DNA of 64,000 nt. It comes from a virus. The translations under genes were made by a program, and so were the position numbers. The notes beneath the pieces are model-generated. The model was not told the origin of the DNA. It did not search any database and worked only from the letters and a program-made list of their open reading frames with translations. The stretch spans positions 1 through 64,000 of the IMG/VR virus record IMGVR_UViG_3300037826_000057; one strand, 5' to 3'. Each line of letters starts with the position of its first letter. Within the stretch, counting starts at the first letter, position 1. Shown here one piece after another: positions 1-6,095 of this stretch.

Positions 1-232
1 GCGCCACTTCTTCTGTTCCAGAAACACAATATCCGTCGTAAGAACTTCCTGGGTCTATGCCCAAGCCCATCTCTTGCGTTTCGTCACCAACCTCAACAAG
101 CATCTGAATGTAGAATACACCCTCTTTTGTCCACTTTTTCTCTGCCACGCCATCCTCAAGCATCTTACGACACCTAGCTGGTGTGGTGGGCATTAAAGGT
201 TCACCCTCTTTTGAAATCACCGGTACTCGCAT
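1..232 (-). CDS. iscB: IscB RNA-guided nuclease, N-terminal part (runs off window)
   Basis: The first 77 codons of a protein that continues beyond the window edge. The N-terminus carries the arrangement typical of IscB: VPVISKEGEPLMPTTPARC, a basic RRXRR-type segment with conserved 'PLMPTTPAR', followed at about residue 58 by GIDPGS, the RuvC-I motif whose Asp is catalytic. IscB proteins are omega-RNA-guided DNA nucleases encoded by IS200/IS605-type elements and are the ancestors of Cas9. The bridge helix, HNH and later RuvC motifs lie outside the window, so activity cannot be judged. The start is ATG at 232. A long structured non-coding stretch lies directly upstream, as expected for the guide RNA gene. 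Confidence 0.85.
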   Translation of the reverse strand, partial: MRVPVISKEGEPLMPTTPARCRKMLEDGVAEKKWTKEGVFYIQMLVEVGDETQEMGLGIDPGSSYDGYCVSGTEEVA

Positions 233-475
233 TTATCCTCTTGTCAGATTATTGCTGATAAACAGCCGAGCCTGACTACTCGTATATGTGCCCTCGCCAA
301 TGCGACTGAACGTGATGTCCGGTCTTTACCCGCGCCCCCGACAAGAGAGGACTTACAGAGCCAAAAACTGGGCAAGCATTCTTGGGTGTTACCATTCAGC
401 GCGTAGCCCTTGACTATATCCTTGCGGAAACGGGCTTAGGCTAGTCAACCTTATTGACATCCCTGTCCTGACAAG
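233..475 (-). ncRNA. Probable omega-RNA (HEARO RNA) of the IscB unit
   Basis: About 240 bases without a convincing reading frame separate the IscB start codon from a perfect hairpin. The stretch is clearly richer in G and C than the AT-rich genes on either side and holds several short complementary segments. It reads in the same direction as iscB. This is where HEARO/omega-RNAs lie, with the guide at the 5' end (here the high-coordinate end) and the scaffold running up to the ORF. I infer identity from position and composition; I did not fold it against the known consensus. Exact ends are uncertain. Confidence 0.65.
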
Positions 476-642
476 CTCCCCGCTAAAGCGGGGAGAAGTT
501 GACCATTCCAAATTTTTATACGCCCAACTTCTTTTGGAAAGTGCTCACCCTCTACAAACACTTCTATTCTAGCCACTCGCAAACCTTTATAATCTGGGTT
601 AAGTACCATCTCTTCCGTGGTGGTTATATATTCAATTTCCAT
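451..642 (-). CDS. Small hypothetical protein, 3' end probably replaced by the IscB element
   Basis: A 63-residue product starting at ATG 642, whose A is the last base of the upstream TGA stop (TGATG), implying translational coupling. The first ~47 residues look like ordinary protein (EIEYITTTEEMVLNPDYKG). The remaining codons read through the hairpin and GC-rich non-coding sequence (LLPALAGSLSGQGCQ) and look accidental. This suggests that the original C-terminus was cut off by insertion of the IscB/omega-RNA unit. No family recognised. Confidence 0.5.
   Translation of the reverse strand: MEIEYITTTEEMVLNPDYKGLRVARIEVFVEGEHFPKEVGRIKIWNGQLLPALAGSLSGQGCQ
476..495. repeat. Perfect 8-bp inverted repeat at the outer edge of the IscB unit
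   Basis: CTCCCCGC-TAAA-GCGGGGAG forms a perfect hairpin exactly where the small upstream gene loses its own character and the putative omega-RNA begins. IS200/IS605-family ends carry such subterminal hairpins recognised by the Y1 transposase, so this may be the element's left end. There is no T-run, which argues against a simple terminator. Confidence 0.5.
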
Positions 643-998
643 CAATTTTCATCCCTAATTAGACAATCAAATAACATAGCATAAACTCTCAAATCCAATA
701 CTCTTCCAGAAATGTCTTCAGATAAAGTCTCTTCTCTCCCAGCATAATCAAGCATAGAAAGTAAATGTTTAATAAGATAAACCATTAAAACTATTTTAGG
801 AGTAATTTCAAAATTTACTTCGCGCCCACATTCACACGTTTCAGTCATTGGAATTCCCGCATTAAGAATGTAAGCAACAGTCTTAAAATTCGACAATGTA
901 TCCTCTTCGGAAGCATATTCTCTACCTTTGGTCACTAAAATCTTTAATTCTTTATCAAGATATTCATGTAAAATCTTTTCCCTTTCATCAGCCAGCAT
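642..998 (-). CDS. DUF1599/Nmad1-like small protein
   Basis: 118 residues from ATG 998, preceded by GGAG about 7 bases upstream. The reading frame extends further upstream but without a ribosome site. The pattern KGREYASEEDTLSNFK near residue 25, a conserved K-HLLSMLDYAG helix and the ending SGRVLDLRVYAMLFD resemble the DUF1599 (nucleotide modification associated domain 1) family common in phages, whose molecular role is not settled. It is co-directional with the thymidylate synthase gene. Similarity judged by eye; moderately sure. Confidence 0.55.
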   Translation of the reverse strand: MLADEREKILHEYLDKELKILVTKGREYASEEDTLSNFKTVAYILNAGIPMTETCECGREVNFEITPKIVLMVYLIKHLLSMLDYAGREETLSEDISGRVLDLRVYAMLFDCLIRDEN

Positions 999-999
999 A

Positions 1000-1251
1000 T
1001 TAATTCTCCTTATTAATTTCTGCTTCGTGAGCAACACAAATACCACAATGCGGACAATAGACTTGGGCAATATATCCACATGCCTGTAGATTTTTATCCA
1101 AATCCCCTACATCTGTAGGAATATCTGCTTCAAAATTCCCGTTTTTTAGCTTAACTTCTTGAGAATAAAATTCTAATACAATATTGCATTTTAAAGACTC
1201 CTCACATTCAGGACATTGTGGGTGATAGTGTTTATCTCTGTTTAATTGCAT
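1000..1251 (-). CDS. Small zinc-ribbon protein
   Basis: 83 residues with two Cys pairs, CPEC near residue 13 and CPHC near residue 68, spaced as a split zinc ribbon. It ends 1 base before the start of the DUF1599-like gene, so the two are probably translated together. No family recognised; role unknown. Confidence 0.6.
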   Translation of the reverse strand: MQLNRDKHYHPQCPECEESLKCNIVLEFYSQEVKLKNGNFEADIPTDVGDLDKNLQACGYIAQVYCPHCGICVAHEAEINKEN

Positions 1252-1252
1252 G

Positions 1253-1378
1253 TTAATCTCTTTTATTCTTTAAAAGTTCCGAAAGTAAAATCCAAAATAA
1301 CGCAATAACTAATACAGCAATTATACAAGTATTACCAGTTAACAAAATGAAACCTAGAAGACCCGTAAGAACTTCCAT
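1253..1378 (-). CDS. 41-residue single-span membrane protein
   Basis: A short frame with an AGGAG site 6 bases before ATG 1378. The product is MEVLTGLLGFILL followed by a continuous hydrophobic stretch to about residue 34, then a charged tail (ELLKNKRD). One transmembrane helix with a basic C-terminus is predicted. It fits exactly between its neighbours (stop just before the ATG of the zinc-ribbon gene), which supports it as a real gene. Function unknown. Confidence 0.6.
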   Translation of the reverse strand: MEVLTGLLGFILLTGNTCIIAVLVIALFWILLSELLKNKRD

Positions 1379-1381
1379 TAT

Positions 1382-1600
1382 TTATTCTCCTTTACTTATT
1401 TCAAGTATATTAGCAATACGTTCCAGTGCTTCTGCTATGCGAATTAAATGTACATCTCGGTACGAAGATGAAGATTCAATTTTAAGACCCTCTTTAGGCC
1501 CCTTATCTCCCATCCACACTTTACCATCGCTCTTAAAGACAGAATCTTCATTTTCCTTTACACTGGGTTCAATTATTAATTTACCATCAGGACTTGGCAT
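1382..1600 (-). CDS. Small hypothetical protein
   Basis: 72 residues from ATG 1600, with GGAGG at a suitable distance upstream. The frame is open further but that part lacks a ribosome site and overlaps the upstream gene. The C-terminal third is a helix (HLIRIAEALERIANILEI) of the kind seen in many small phage proteins. No family recognised. Confidence 0.5.
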   Translation of the reverse strand: MPSPDGKLIIEPSVKENEDSVFKSDGKVWMGDKGPKEGLKIESSSSYRDVHLIRIAEALERIANILEISKGE

Positions 1601-1763
1601 TGTTTGTTTTTTCCTCCAATTTCTTTGCACGCTCTATTAAAGCGTCTGCTAGATTATAAAATGCGCACCAGTTATCCTTCTCAGAAATGTCCAATCTAAA
1701 TAATTCTAGAGCAATTTTTCTATAGACTTCTGCTTTGACTATTTCATGTTCTTGTTGGTTCAT
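1587..1763 (-). CDS. 58-residue helical hypothetical protein
   Basis: Starts at ATG 1763 inside the end of the upstream gene (20-base overlap) and ends 14 bases inside the next gene. The product is mostly charged alpha-helix (EIVKAEVYRKIALELFRL... ALIERAKKLEEK). The chain of overlaps 2250-1744, 1763-1587, 1600-1382 is typical of co-translated phage genes. Function unknown. Confidence 0.55.
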   Translation of the reverse strand: MNQQEHEIVKAEVYRKIALELFRLDISEKDNWCAFYNLADALIERAKKLEEKTNNAKS

Positions 1764-2250
1764 CTTCTCTTTCCTTAATGTTTTTAGTGTAATTATCTGA
1801 TGTATAAAGGTGGTCTAAAGTTGCCCGCACTGAAGCAAAAGCATCAATGTAAAAGAACGAAATTTCATGCTGTTCTGCATTTGGATTCTCTCTTTTTTCA
1901 CGCCAATATTTTAATGCATTATTAACATATTTACGAAGAGATTGTTCCCTTGCTTTAACAGTTTCTAATTCTTTACGGCATCGTTCTAATTTTTCCCGCC
2001 AATACGCCCTAGTGCGTTCTTTTGTATCTTTACGAGCTTCCTTTCTGGCTCTATCAATTTCCTTCTTAACTTGGTCCTCACGTAAAAATTGTGAGCAAGT
2101 CTCATACCAGCGTCTAATTACATGTTGATTGAAAATTGGCTTACCCCTACAAATTCCTACATTTCCATTATAATCTTTCAATTCATACCAATGTATACAA
2201 TCAATGCAAAATTTGGATTTTTCTCCGTATCGTTCAGCCAAGATAGTCAT
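1744..2250 (-). CDS. Cys-cluster plus coiled-coil hypothetical protein
   Basis: 168 residues. The N-terminal ~55 residues hold four Cys (FCIDCIHW ... ICRGKP ... ETCSQF), a likely zinc or metal site. Residues ~60-125 are a highly charged coiled coil rich in R, K and E (ARKEARKDTKERTRAYW). The start ATG 2250 has AAGGAG 7 bases upstream. It is the first gene after the promoter at 2378-2406, and its ~120-base leader contains the tRNA-like element. No family recognised. Confidence 0.6.
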   Translation of the reverse strand: MTILAERYGEKSKFCIDCIHWYELKDYNGNVGICRGKPIFNQHVIRRWYETCSQFLREDQVKKEIDRARKEARKDTKERTRAYWREKLERCRKELETVKAREQSLRKYVNNALKYWREKRENPNAEQHEISFFYIDAFASVRATLDHLYTSDNYTKNIKEREDEPTRT

Positions 2251-2293
2251 TATACAACTCCTTACTCTAGCAGATTTTTACATTTAATAGACA

Positions 2294-2365
2294 AGCTTTA
2301 TCCTAGACTTGCACTAGGCTCTCCGGCTTACAAAGCCGGTGCATCGCTATCTATGCTTATAAAGC
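2294..2365 (-). tRNA. tRNA-like cloverleaf, anticodon UGU (Thr-like), in an mRNA leader
   Basis: On the minus strand the stretch folds into a cloverleaf: acceptor GCTTTAT/ATAAAGC (7 bp), D-like stem GCAT/ATGC with 8-base loop, anticodon stem CCGGC/GCCGG with loop TTTGTAA (anticodon UGU, Thr), 4-base variable loop, T stem CCTAG/CTAGG with loop TGCAAGT, then unpaired T. Lengths match a tRNA. It lacks the D-loop GG pair and has TGC instead of TTC in the T loop, and CCA is not encoded. It starts only a few bases after the predicted transcription start. It may be a degenerate tRNA or a mimic used in regulation or RNA processing. Confidence 0.5.
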
Positions 2366-2377
2366 CAATCTATTATC

Positions 2378-2406
2378 ATTATATCACACTCTGTCTGATT
2401 TGTCAA
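2378..2406 (-). promoter_or_regulatory. Sigma-70 type promoter, early family
   Basis: Minus strand TTGACA (2406-2401), 17-base spacer, TATAAT (2383-2378). It is preceded by GTGAACTAAATAC, the same upstream box found at the promoters near 6027 and 7878. It drives the tRNA-like element and the genes below 2250. Confidence 0.85.
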
Positions 2407-2410
2407 GTAT

Positions 2411-3082
2411 TTAGTTCACGATTTCTTCTAGAGGCCATTCCCAATCTTCAAGTGGGCGCTCAAGCATTCCCAGCATTTTTTCTCTGTCGCGCCCATAGAC
2501 ATGAGCTGAATCAATGAATTCTCTGTAAATTCCAATTTCAAAGCCTAAAGTTTCGGATAATTTCTTATGTAAATGTGCAAAAGCAAATACATTACTACCC
2601 CAAGCCTTAAGAGCGTCTCTACTACGCCAATGTGTATGCATATCTAATTTACCTTCACGCAATCTAAGCCAAGCCCTTTGAAAACAAGGTGGATATTCTG
2701 CACCCAAATCTTCATCTGGACGCCACGTAATAAACTGTGCTCGCCGAGTATATGCATTACGCTCCAATTCATATATAGTACCATCTAATTGGTTTTTAAA
2801 CCTATCATGATATGTGTAACTTAATGTATCAGCGTGTATATCCATAGAACCTTCTACAACTTCATCAGCATAATTCATTAAACTGTCTTTAGTATCCCAT
2901 ACGGCCTTTGAAAATATTGGTGGATTCCAGGGATTTTGCACTTCAATACTTGCTACAATATCTAAACTTTTCTTTTCATTTGGTTTATCATAATCAGTTG
3001 GGATTTCTATTCCGTATTCGTGAATAGCCACTAATAAACCTTTGTGTGCCCAAGCAAAATTATCTGCAACAATTTTATACAT
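2411..3082 (-). CDS. thyA: Thymidylate synthase (ThyA-fold, short form)
   Basis: 223 residues, shorter than E. coli ThyA (264) and closer to the short archaeal/phage forms. The catalytic Cys is at about residue 133 in EYPPCFQ. It is followed by HWRSRDALKAWGSNVFAF, matching the RSxD phosphate-binding and dUMP-recognition segment of ThyA, and by DSAHVYG near residue 192, matching the late His/Tyr nucleotide site. The Asn in GSNVF aligns with the dUMP-selecting Asn rather than the Asp of dCMP hydroxymethylases, suggesting dTMP synthesis from dUMP and methylene-tetrahydrofolate. It starts 2 bases after the stop of the preceding gene. Confidence 0.8.
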   Translation of the reverse strand: MYKIVADNFAWAHKGLLVAIHEYGIEIPTDYDKPNEKKSLDIVASIEVQNPWNPPIFSKAVWDTKDSLMNYADEVVEGSMDIHADTLSYTYHDRFKNQLDGTIYELERNAYTRRAQFITWRPDEDLGAEYPPCFQRAWLRLREGKLDMHTHWRSRDALKAWGSNVFAFAHLHKKLSETLGFEIGIYREFIDSAHVYGRDREKMLGMLERPLEDWEWPLEEIVN

Positions 3083-3083
3083 A

Positions 3084-3752
3084 TTATCTCCCTAACAGAT
3101 TATACCGGCGCAGCCTATTCAACAATTCCTTAGAAGCTGCCTTCTCACTGTCTTCCCAAATTTGATAGCAATAAGCTTGTATGCGTTCTTCTGACCAATC
3201 CTTTTTGTCATCTTCCTTATTAACATATGAAATACATCTCGAAATAAATTCCTCTTTTCCTTCGTTCTCTCTTGGCTTCGGCATTTTTTCCTCCTTTAAT
3301 AAACCTTCTATATCCTGTTCGCCTTCTAAAAGGTAATTAACTTTTACAAGACGCAGATAAAAATCTGAATTAAAATATTCTTCCCAACGTATTCTTGTAT
3401 ACGCATCAACTTCTACTATTATATTGTTTCTACGCATCCAATTACAACTACCGTCTACCCAGCTACAACAATCTACAATTAGAAATTTTTCGTATTCTTT
3501 ATATCCTTCCGGCTTTAAATATATAGTTTCACCTATACTTTCCTGATCCCAAAAAGCAACATATCCATCATATTCTTCTAAGTTTGTATTTAATTGTCCC
3601 ATACTTCTTCTATTTCTTATTACTTGCTGCATTACTCCTATATCATATTGTGAAGCTTGTGCTTCTCCAGGGATAATTGGTGCAAACCCTAATGTAAAAA
3701 CAGTAGCAACAAGGTTAAAGAATAGAAAAAGCTTTTTCAGTTGTGTTTCCAG
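3084..3752 (-). CDS. Exported or membrane-anchored protein with CTG start
   Basis: The first ATG in frame (3632) has no ribosome site, but the frame continues upstream to a CTG at 3752 with AGGAGG exactly 6 bases before it. This start adds a textbook signal peptide: charged LETQLKK, hydrophobic LFLFFNLVATVFTLGF, then PGEAQA-S with cleavage predicted after about residue 33. The mature part has clustered Cys (VDCCSWVDGSCNW). Its C-terminus carries MPKPRENEGKEEFISRC ... AYCYQIW, a short module appended to many phage proteins. 222 residues. Function unknown; the signal suggests action at or outside the host membrane. Confidence 0.65.
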   Translation of the reverse strand: METQLKKLFLFFNLVATVFTLGFAPIIPGEAQASQYDIGVMQQVIRNRRSMGQLNTNLEEYDGYVAFWDQESIGETIYLKPEGYKEYEKFLIVDCCSWVDGSCNWMRRNNIIVEVDAYTRIRWEEYFNSDFYLRLVKVNYLLEGEQDIEGLLKEEKMPKPRENEGKEEFISRCISYVNKEDDKKDWSEERIQAYCYQIWEDSEKAASKELLNRLRRYNLLGR

Positions 3753-3915
3753 AAAAGACCTCCTTTGCTTTTAAATATTTATCTAATTCATAATAATCAA
3801 AATGTTTTTGCCCATCTTTCCCCTTTGTCATTGAGACCGCATACCACTTATCTTGGTCAAACGAATATCCAGAATCCGGGTAAGCTAGCATTTTAGCGAC
3901 TATAACTTTTTGCAT
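3715..3915 (-). CDS. 66-residue hypothetical protein
   Basis: Starts with ATG at 3915 (MQKVIVAKMLAYPDSGYSF), 6 bases after the methyltransferase stop, and overlaps the secreted-protein gene by 38 bases, so that gene's ribosome site lies inside this coding region. No recognised family. Confidence 0.5.
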   Translation of the reverse strand: MQKVIVAKMLAYPDSGYSFDQDKWYAVSMTKGKDGQKHFDYYELDKYLKAKEVFSGNTTEKAFSIL

Positions 3916-3921
3916 AATCTC

Positions 3922-4698
3922 CTATTCGATGTGATATTCTACATCATTTAAATTAGCCTGAAGTAATTCTAGCATTTCAGGATTTTTATCAATTCCAATA
4001 CCTACTCTGTTAAGTTCGTTTGCAACTTTAACAACAGTTCCAGAACCTACAAACGGGTCTAAAATAATATCTCCTGGCTCAGAGTACATTTTAATTAGTC
4101 TATATGCAAGTTCTTCTGGAAATTTTGCTAGCTTAGTATCACCAACTTGTTCATTCGTATTTACACAAGGTATCTGCCAAACTCCATCTACCCAATCTCT
4201 CCATTCTTCATATTGCATATCTACTTCCTTGTCTTCCATTGGGCCTAATTTACGCCAAATAAAAATATACTCCCAATTAGGAGAGATACGCATTCGCCCA
4301 GTAAACCTACCGCTATTAGATATATGTCTAGCACCATCCAACATAACACGCTTCTTATCCCAAATTATTCTTCCCCATAGATCACACTGTTCAGAGAAGA
4401 TATCCACGTAATTTGGTACGTATGTAATTTCTAATGAGCGTCCAAAATGCTTATAATTTGCATATCTATCTGCAAAATTAACAGCTACTTTTCCAGAACC
4501 TTCAATTAAATTTAAGCTCTTAGTAAATACATCAGAAATAATATCCCAATAATGTTCTTCACTTTTAATATATTCTTCATAACCTCTTGCTACAAAATAA
4601 GGTGGTGATGTAAATAATAAAGTAATACTATTCTTAAATTCTTCGTTAAGCTCTGGAATAATCTTTCTTGAATCTCCAATATAAATTCTACTTTTCAA
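3922..4698 (-). CDS. DNA methyltransferase, N4-cytosine/N6-adenine beta-type
   Basis: 258 residues. Catalytic motif IV is TSPPY at about residues 30-34; the S-adenosylmethionine-binding motif I, DPFVGSGTV, comes late (about residue 213) followed by IGIDKNPE. The order IV then I is the beta class, and TSPPY is frequent among N4-cytosine enzymes. No restriction gene is adjacent, so this is likely an orphan that shields phage DNA from host restriction. AGGAGG is 6 bases upstream of ATG 4698. Confidence 0.85.
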   Translation of the reverse strand: MKSRIYIGDSRKIIPELNEEFKNSITLLFTSPPYFVARGYEEYIKSEEHYWDIISDVFTKSLNLIEGSGKVAVNFADRYANYKHFGRSLEITYVPNYVDIFSEQCDLWGRIIWDKKRVMLDGARHISNSGRFTGRMRISPNWEYIFIWRKLGPMEDKEVDMQYEEWRDWVDGVWQIPCVNTNEQVGDTKLAKFPEELAYRLIKMYSEPGDIILDPFVGSGTVVKVANELNRVGIGIDKNPEMLELLQANLNDVEYHIE

Positions 4699-4707
4699 AT
4701 TAACCTC

Positions 4708-4944
4708 CTATAGATTTCTATATTCATGCAAAGTTTCAACTAAGCTCTCTGTAAGAAAATCATCATTTCTAGTTACAATGAACGACAATAAACGCTGTAC
4801 ATCTGATTTAAGCAAGGGCACATAAACAATATCATGACTCTCCTCACATTTTTCAGCTGCTTCCATAGCTAATGATTCCTTCTTAGCAGTGTACTCCTTT
4901 CCACATACATCACATGTTACTGTAAAACTTTTCTTCGTAGGCAT
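4708..4944 (-). CDS. Small zinc-finger protein
   Basis: 78 residues from ATG 4944, chosen for its GGAGG site; the frame runs further upstream through low-quality sequence. TCDVCGKEY then EKCEESHD gives a Cys2-Cys-His zinc site. The C-terminal half is helical. Possibly a DNA-binding regulator; unproven. Confidence 0.55.
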   Translation of the reverse strand: MPTKKSFTVTCDVCGKEYTAKKESLAMEAAEKCEESHDIVYVPLLKSDVQRLLSFIVTRNDDFLTESLVETLHEYRNL

Positions 4945-5065
4945 TATCACCTCCATACTAAGTGGGGGAAGGGGGATTAGCGCAACTAGGGGGTTGGGGG
5001 CTTTGCCTTTTATTAAGCAGAAACACAATAGAGAAATCAAAAAAAAATTAAAATTATTGTGTAAC

Positions 5066-5090
5066 ACAAGTCGAGCAAAGCGAGACTTGT
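5066..5090 (-). terminator. Candidate hairpin terminator
   Basis: ACAAGTC and GACTTGT form a 7-bp stem with an inner GC pair. On the minus strand it is followed, after about 18 bases, by a run of nine T. It lies downstream of the winged-helix gene. The distance to the T-run makes this only moderately convincing. Confidence 0.35.
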
Positions 5091-5142
5091 CTTATAGGTA
5101 TTCTTTGTAATAATAAAGTCTCTGTTAAAGTCTCTGTATTAG

Positions 5143-5225
5143 AAATGTAACTCAGTTACATTTCCATTTGTAACTCAGTTACATTTGCCCCCCTTCCATT
5201 TGTAACTCAGTTACATTTGCCCCCC
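5143..5225. repeat. Three tandem palindromes (operator- or iteron-like) and a C tract
   Basis: TGTAACTCAGTTACA occurs three times (centres near 5153, 5176, 5208); the first copy is flanked by a wider perfect palindrome (AAATGTAAC-TCA-GTTACATTT). Copies 2 and 3 belong to a 32-bp direct repeat starting TTCCATTTG and ending in C runs. An 11-base C tract follows (5220-5230). The array lies directly downstream of the winged-helix gene, a natural candidate for the protein that binds it. The non-coding gap 4945-5241 otherwise holds only the hairpin at 5066. Confidence 0.7.
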
Positions 5226-5241
5226 CCCCCACCTCGGCCAT

Positions 5242-5652
5242 TTATTCTAAATTTTCTAAATAATCTGACAGGGCCTGTCTAAAATTGTCTGGAACAATTC
5301 GGATAAAAGTTGCTTTCTTGCCCCTGAAAATAGAAATTTTAACTTCTATAAGCTGCATATCTTCTAATATTTCAACTGCTTTATCAAAGTACCACCTATT
5401 TAAAACTAATTCCTCATACCATTCTTTTCTTGTTTTTGCTATCCAAAAATGCCCATCTTTTACAACCCTTAATCTAGTTTTCTTATTTCCACTGATTGGT
5501 TGCTTGTACCAATAAATCAATTGAGAAAGTAATTTCCCAGCATTAAAATCTTGGCACATATCTACATAACAATATCTAACAAAAATGCCTTCTGATGGAG
5601 CGACTTTATCTAAATTTTGAACTTCTAGTATCTCTTCAATTCTATCCCGCAT
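5242..5652 (-). CDS. Winged-helix DNA-binding protein (replication-initiator/regulator-like)
   Basis: 136 residues. FNAGKLLSQLIYWYKQ, then HFWIAKTRKEWYEELVLNRW and a helix ending EILEDMQLIEVK followed by a beta wing (KISIFRGKKATFIRI) form a complete winged-helix fold. The 'LSQLIYW' pattern is common at the start of phage and plasmid replication-initiator and DnaD-like proteins. The adjacent palindromic repeats could be its binding sites. Whether it is an initiator or a repressor cannot be told from sequence. Confidence 0.6.
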   Translation of the reverse strand: MRDRIEEILEVQNLDKVAPSEGIFVRYCYVDMCQDFNAGKLLSQLIYWYKQPISGNKKTRLRVVKDGHFWIAKTRKEWYEELVLNRWYFDKAVEILEDMQLIEVKISIFRGKKATFIRIVPDNFRQALSDYLENLE

Positions 5653-5690
5653 TATACAGTCCCCCGCTTAAAATATTATTTTATACCTCC

Positions 5691-5912
5691 TTAATCAATA
5701 GCATTATATCTCTTTGTACTTAGATATATCTTTTCGTAGCGTCTAATCACTTGAATATATTTAAGTACACCACAATATACAATTACTTTTAAATCTCCTT
5801 CTACAGTCCAATTTTCATCCTCTTTAGATATAAAGAAGTTTATGCGGTCTTCTAAATCCTGCTTACTTGAGGATTCTAAAATTTTATATTCTACTGTATT
5901 TGTTAAATGCAT
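5691..5912 (-). CDS. DUF1737-like small protein
   Basis: 73 residues. YKILESSSKQDLEDRINFFISKE followed by NWTVEGDLKV matches the beta-alpha-beta layout of DUF1737 (a Y-x-hydrophobic strand, a 'LE..IN..L' helix, then 'GW...G'). It is the first gene downstream of the minus-strand promoter at 5973-6001 and has AGGAGG before ATG 5912. Role unknown. Confidence 0.55.
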   Translation of the reverse strand: MHLTNTVEYKILESSSKQDLEDRINFFISKEDENWTVEGDLKVIVYCGVLKYIQVIRRYEKIYLSTKRYNAID

Positions 5913-5972
5913 TTTTCCTCCTTATAAAATAACACTTATAAATGACGCAGAGCCTTTCCGAGCCTCACGTAA

Positions 5973-6001
5973 AGTATAACACATTCGGCGAGTTTTGTCA
6001 A
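5973..6001 (-). promoter_or_regulatory. Divergent promoter, leftward
   Basis: Minus strand TTGACA (6001-5996), 17-base spacer, TATACT (5978-5973). It faces the rightward promoter 25 bases away. Confidence 0.8.
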
Positions 6002-6026
6002 GTGTTTTAATTCGTGAATTATTTAC

Positions 6027-6056
6027 TTGACAAAACGCCCCACTGTGTGTTATAAT
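6027..6056 (+). promoter_or_regulatory. Divergent promoter, rightward (replication operon)
   Basis: TTGACA (6027-6032), 18-base spacer, TATAAT (6051-6056). The upstream box TTCGTGAATTATTTAC resembles that of the promoters at 2406 and 7878, and the spacer ends in TGTGT as at 7878. Confidence 0.85.
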
Positions 6057-6095
6057 ATAGTTGAGTTTGGACAGGCATAGAAAAGGAGAGTGTGT

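Noticed and set aside
476-495. Intrinsic terminator of the small upstream gene
   Set aside because: No T-run on either strand and it sits within an open frame; an element end is more likely.
2294-2365. Plus-strand tRNA
   Set aside because: Arms are in the wrong order on the plus strand; only the minus strand reads as a cloverleaf.
2411-3082. dCMP hydroxymethylase
   Set aside because: The Asn at the base-recognition position favours dUMP; no hydroxymethyl-modification genes are visible.
4945-5067. Longer N-terminus of the zinc-finger gene
   Set aside because: Low-complexity upstream codons, no ribosome site; ATG 4944 has GGAGG.
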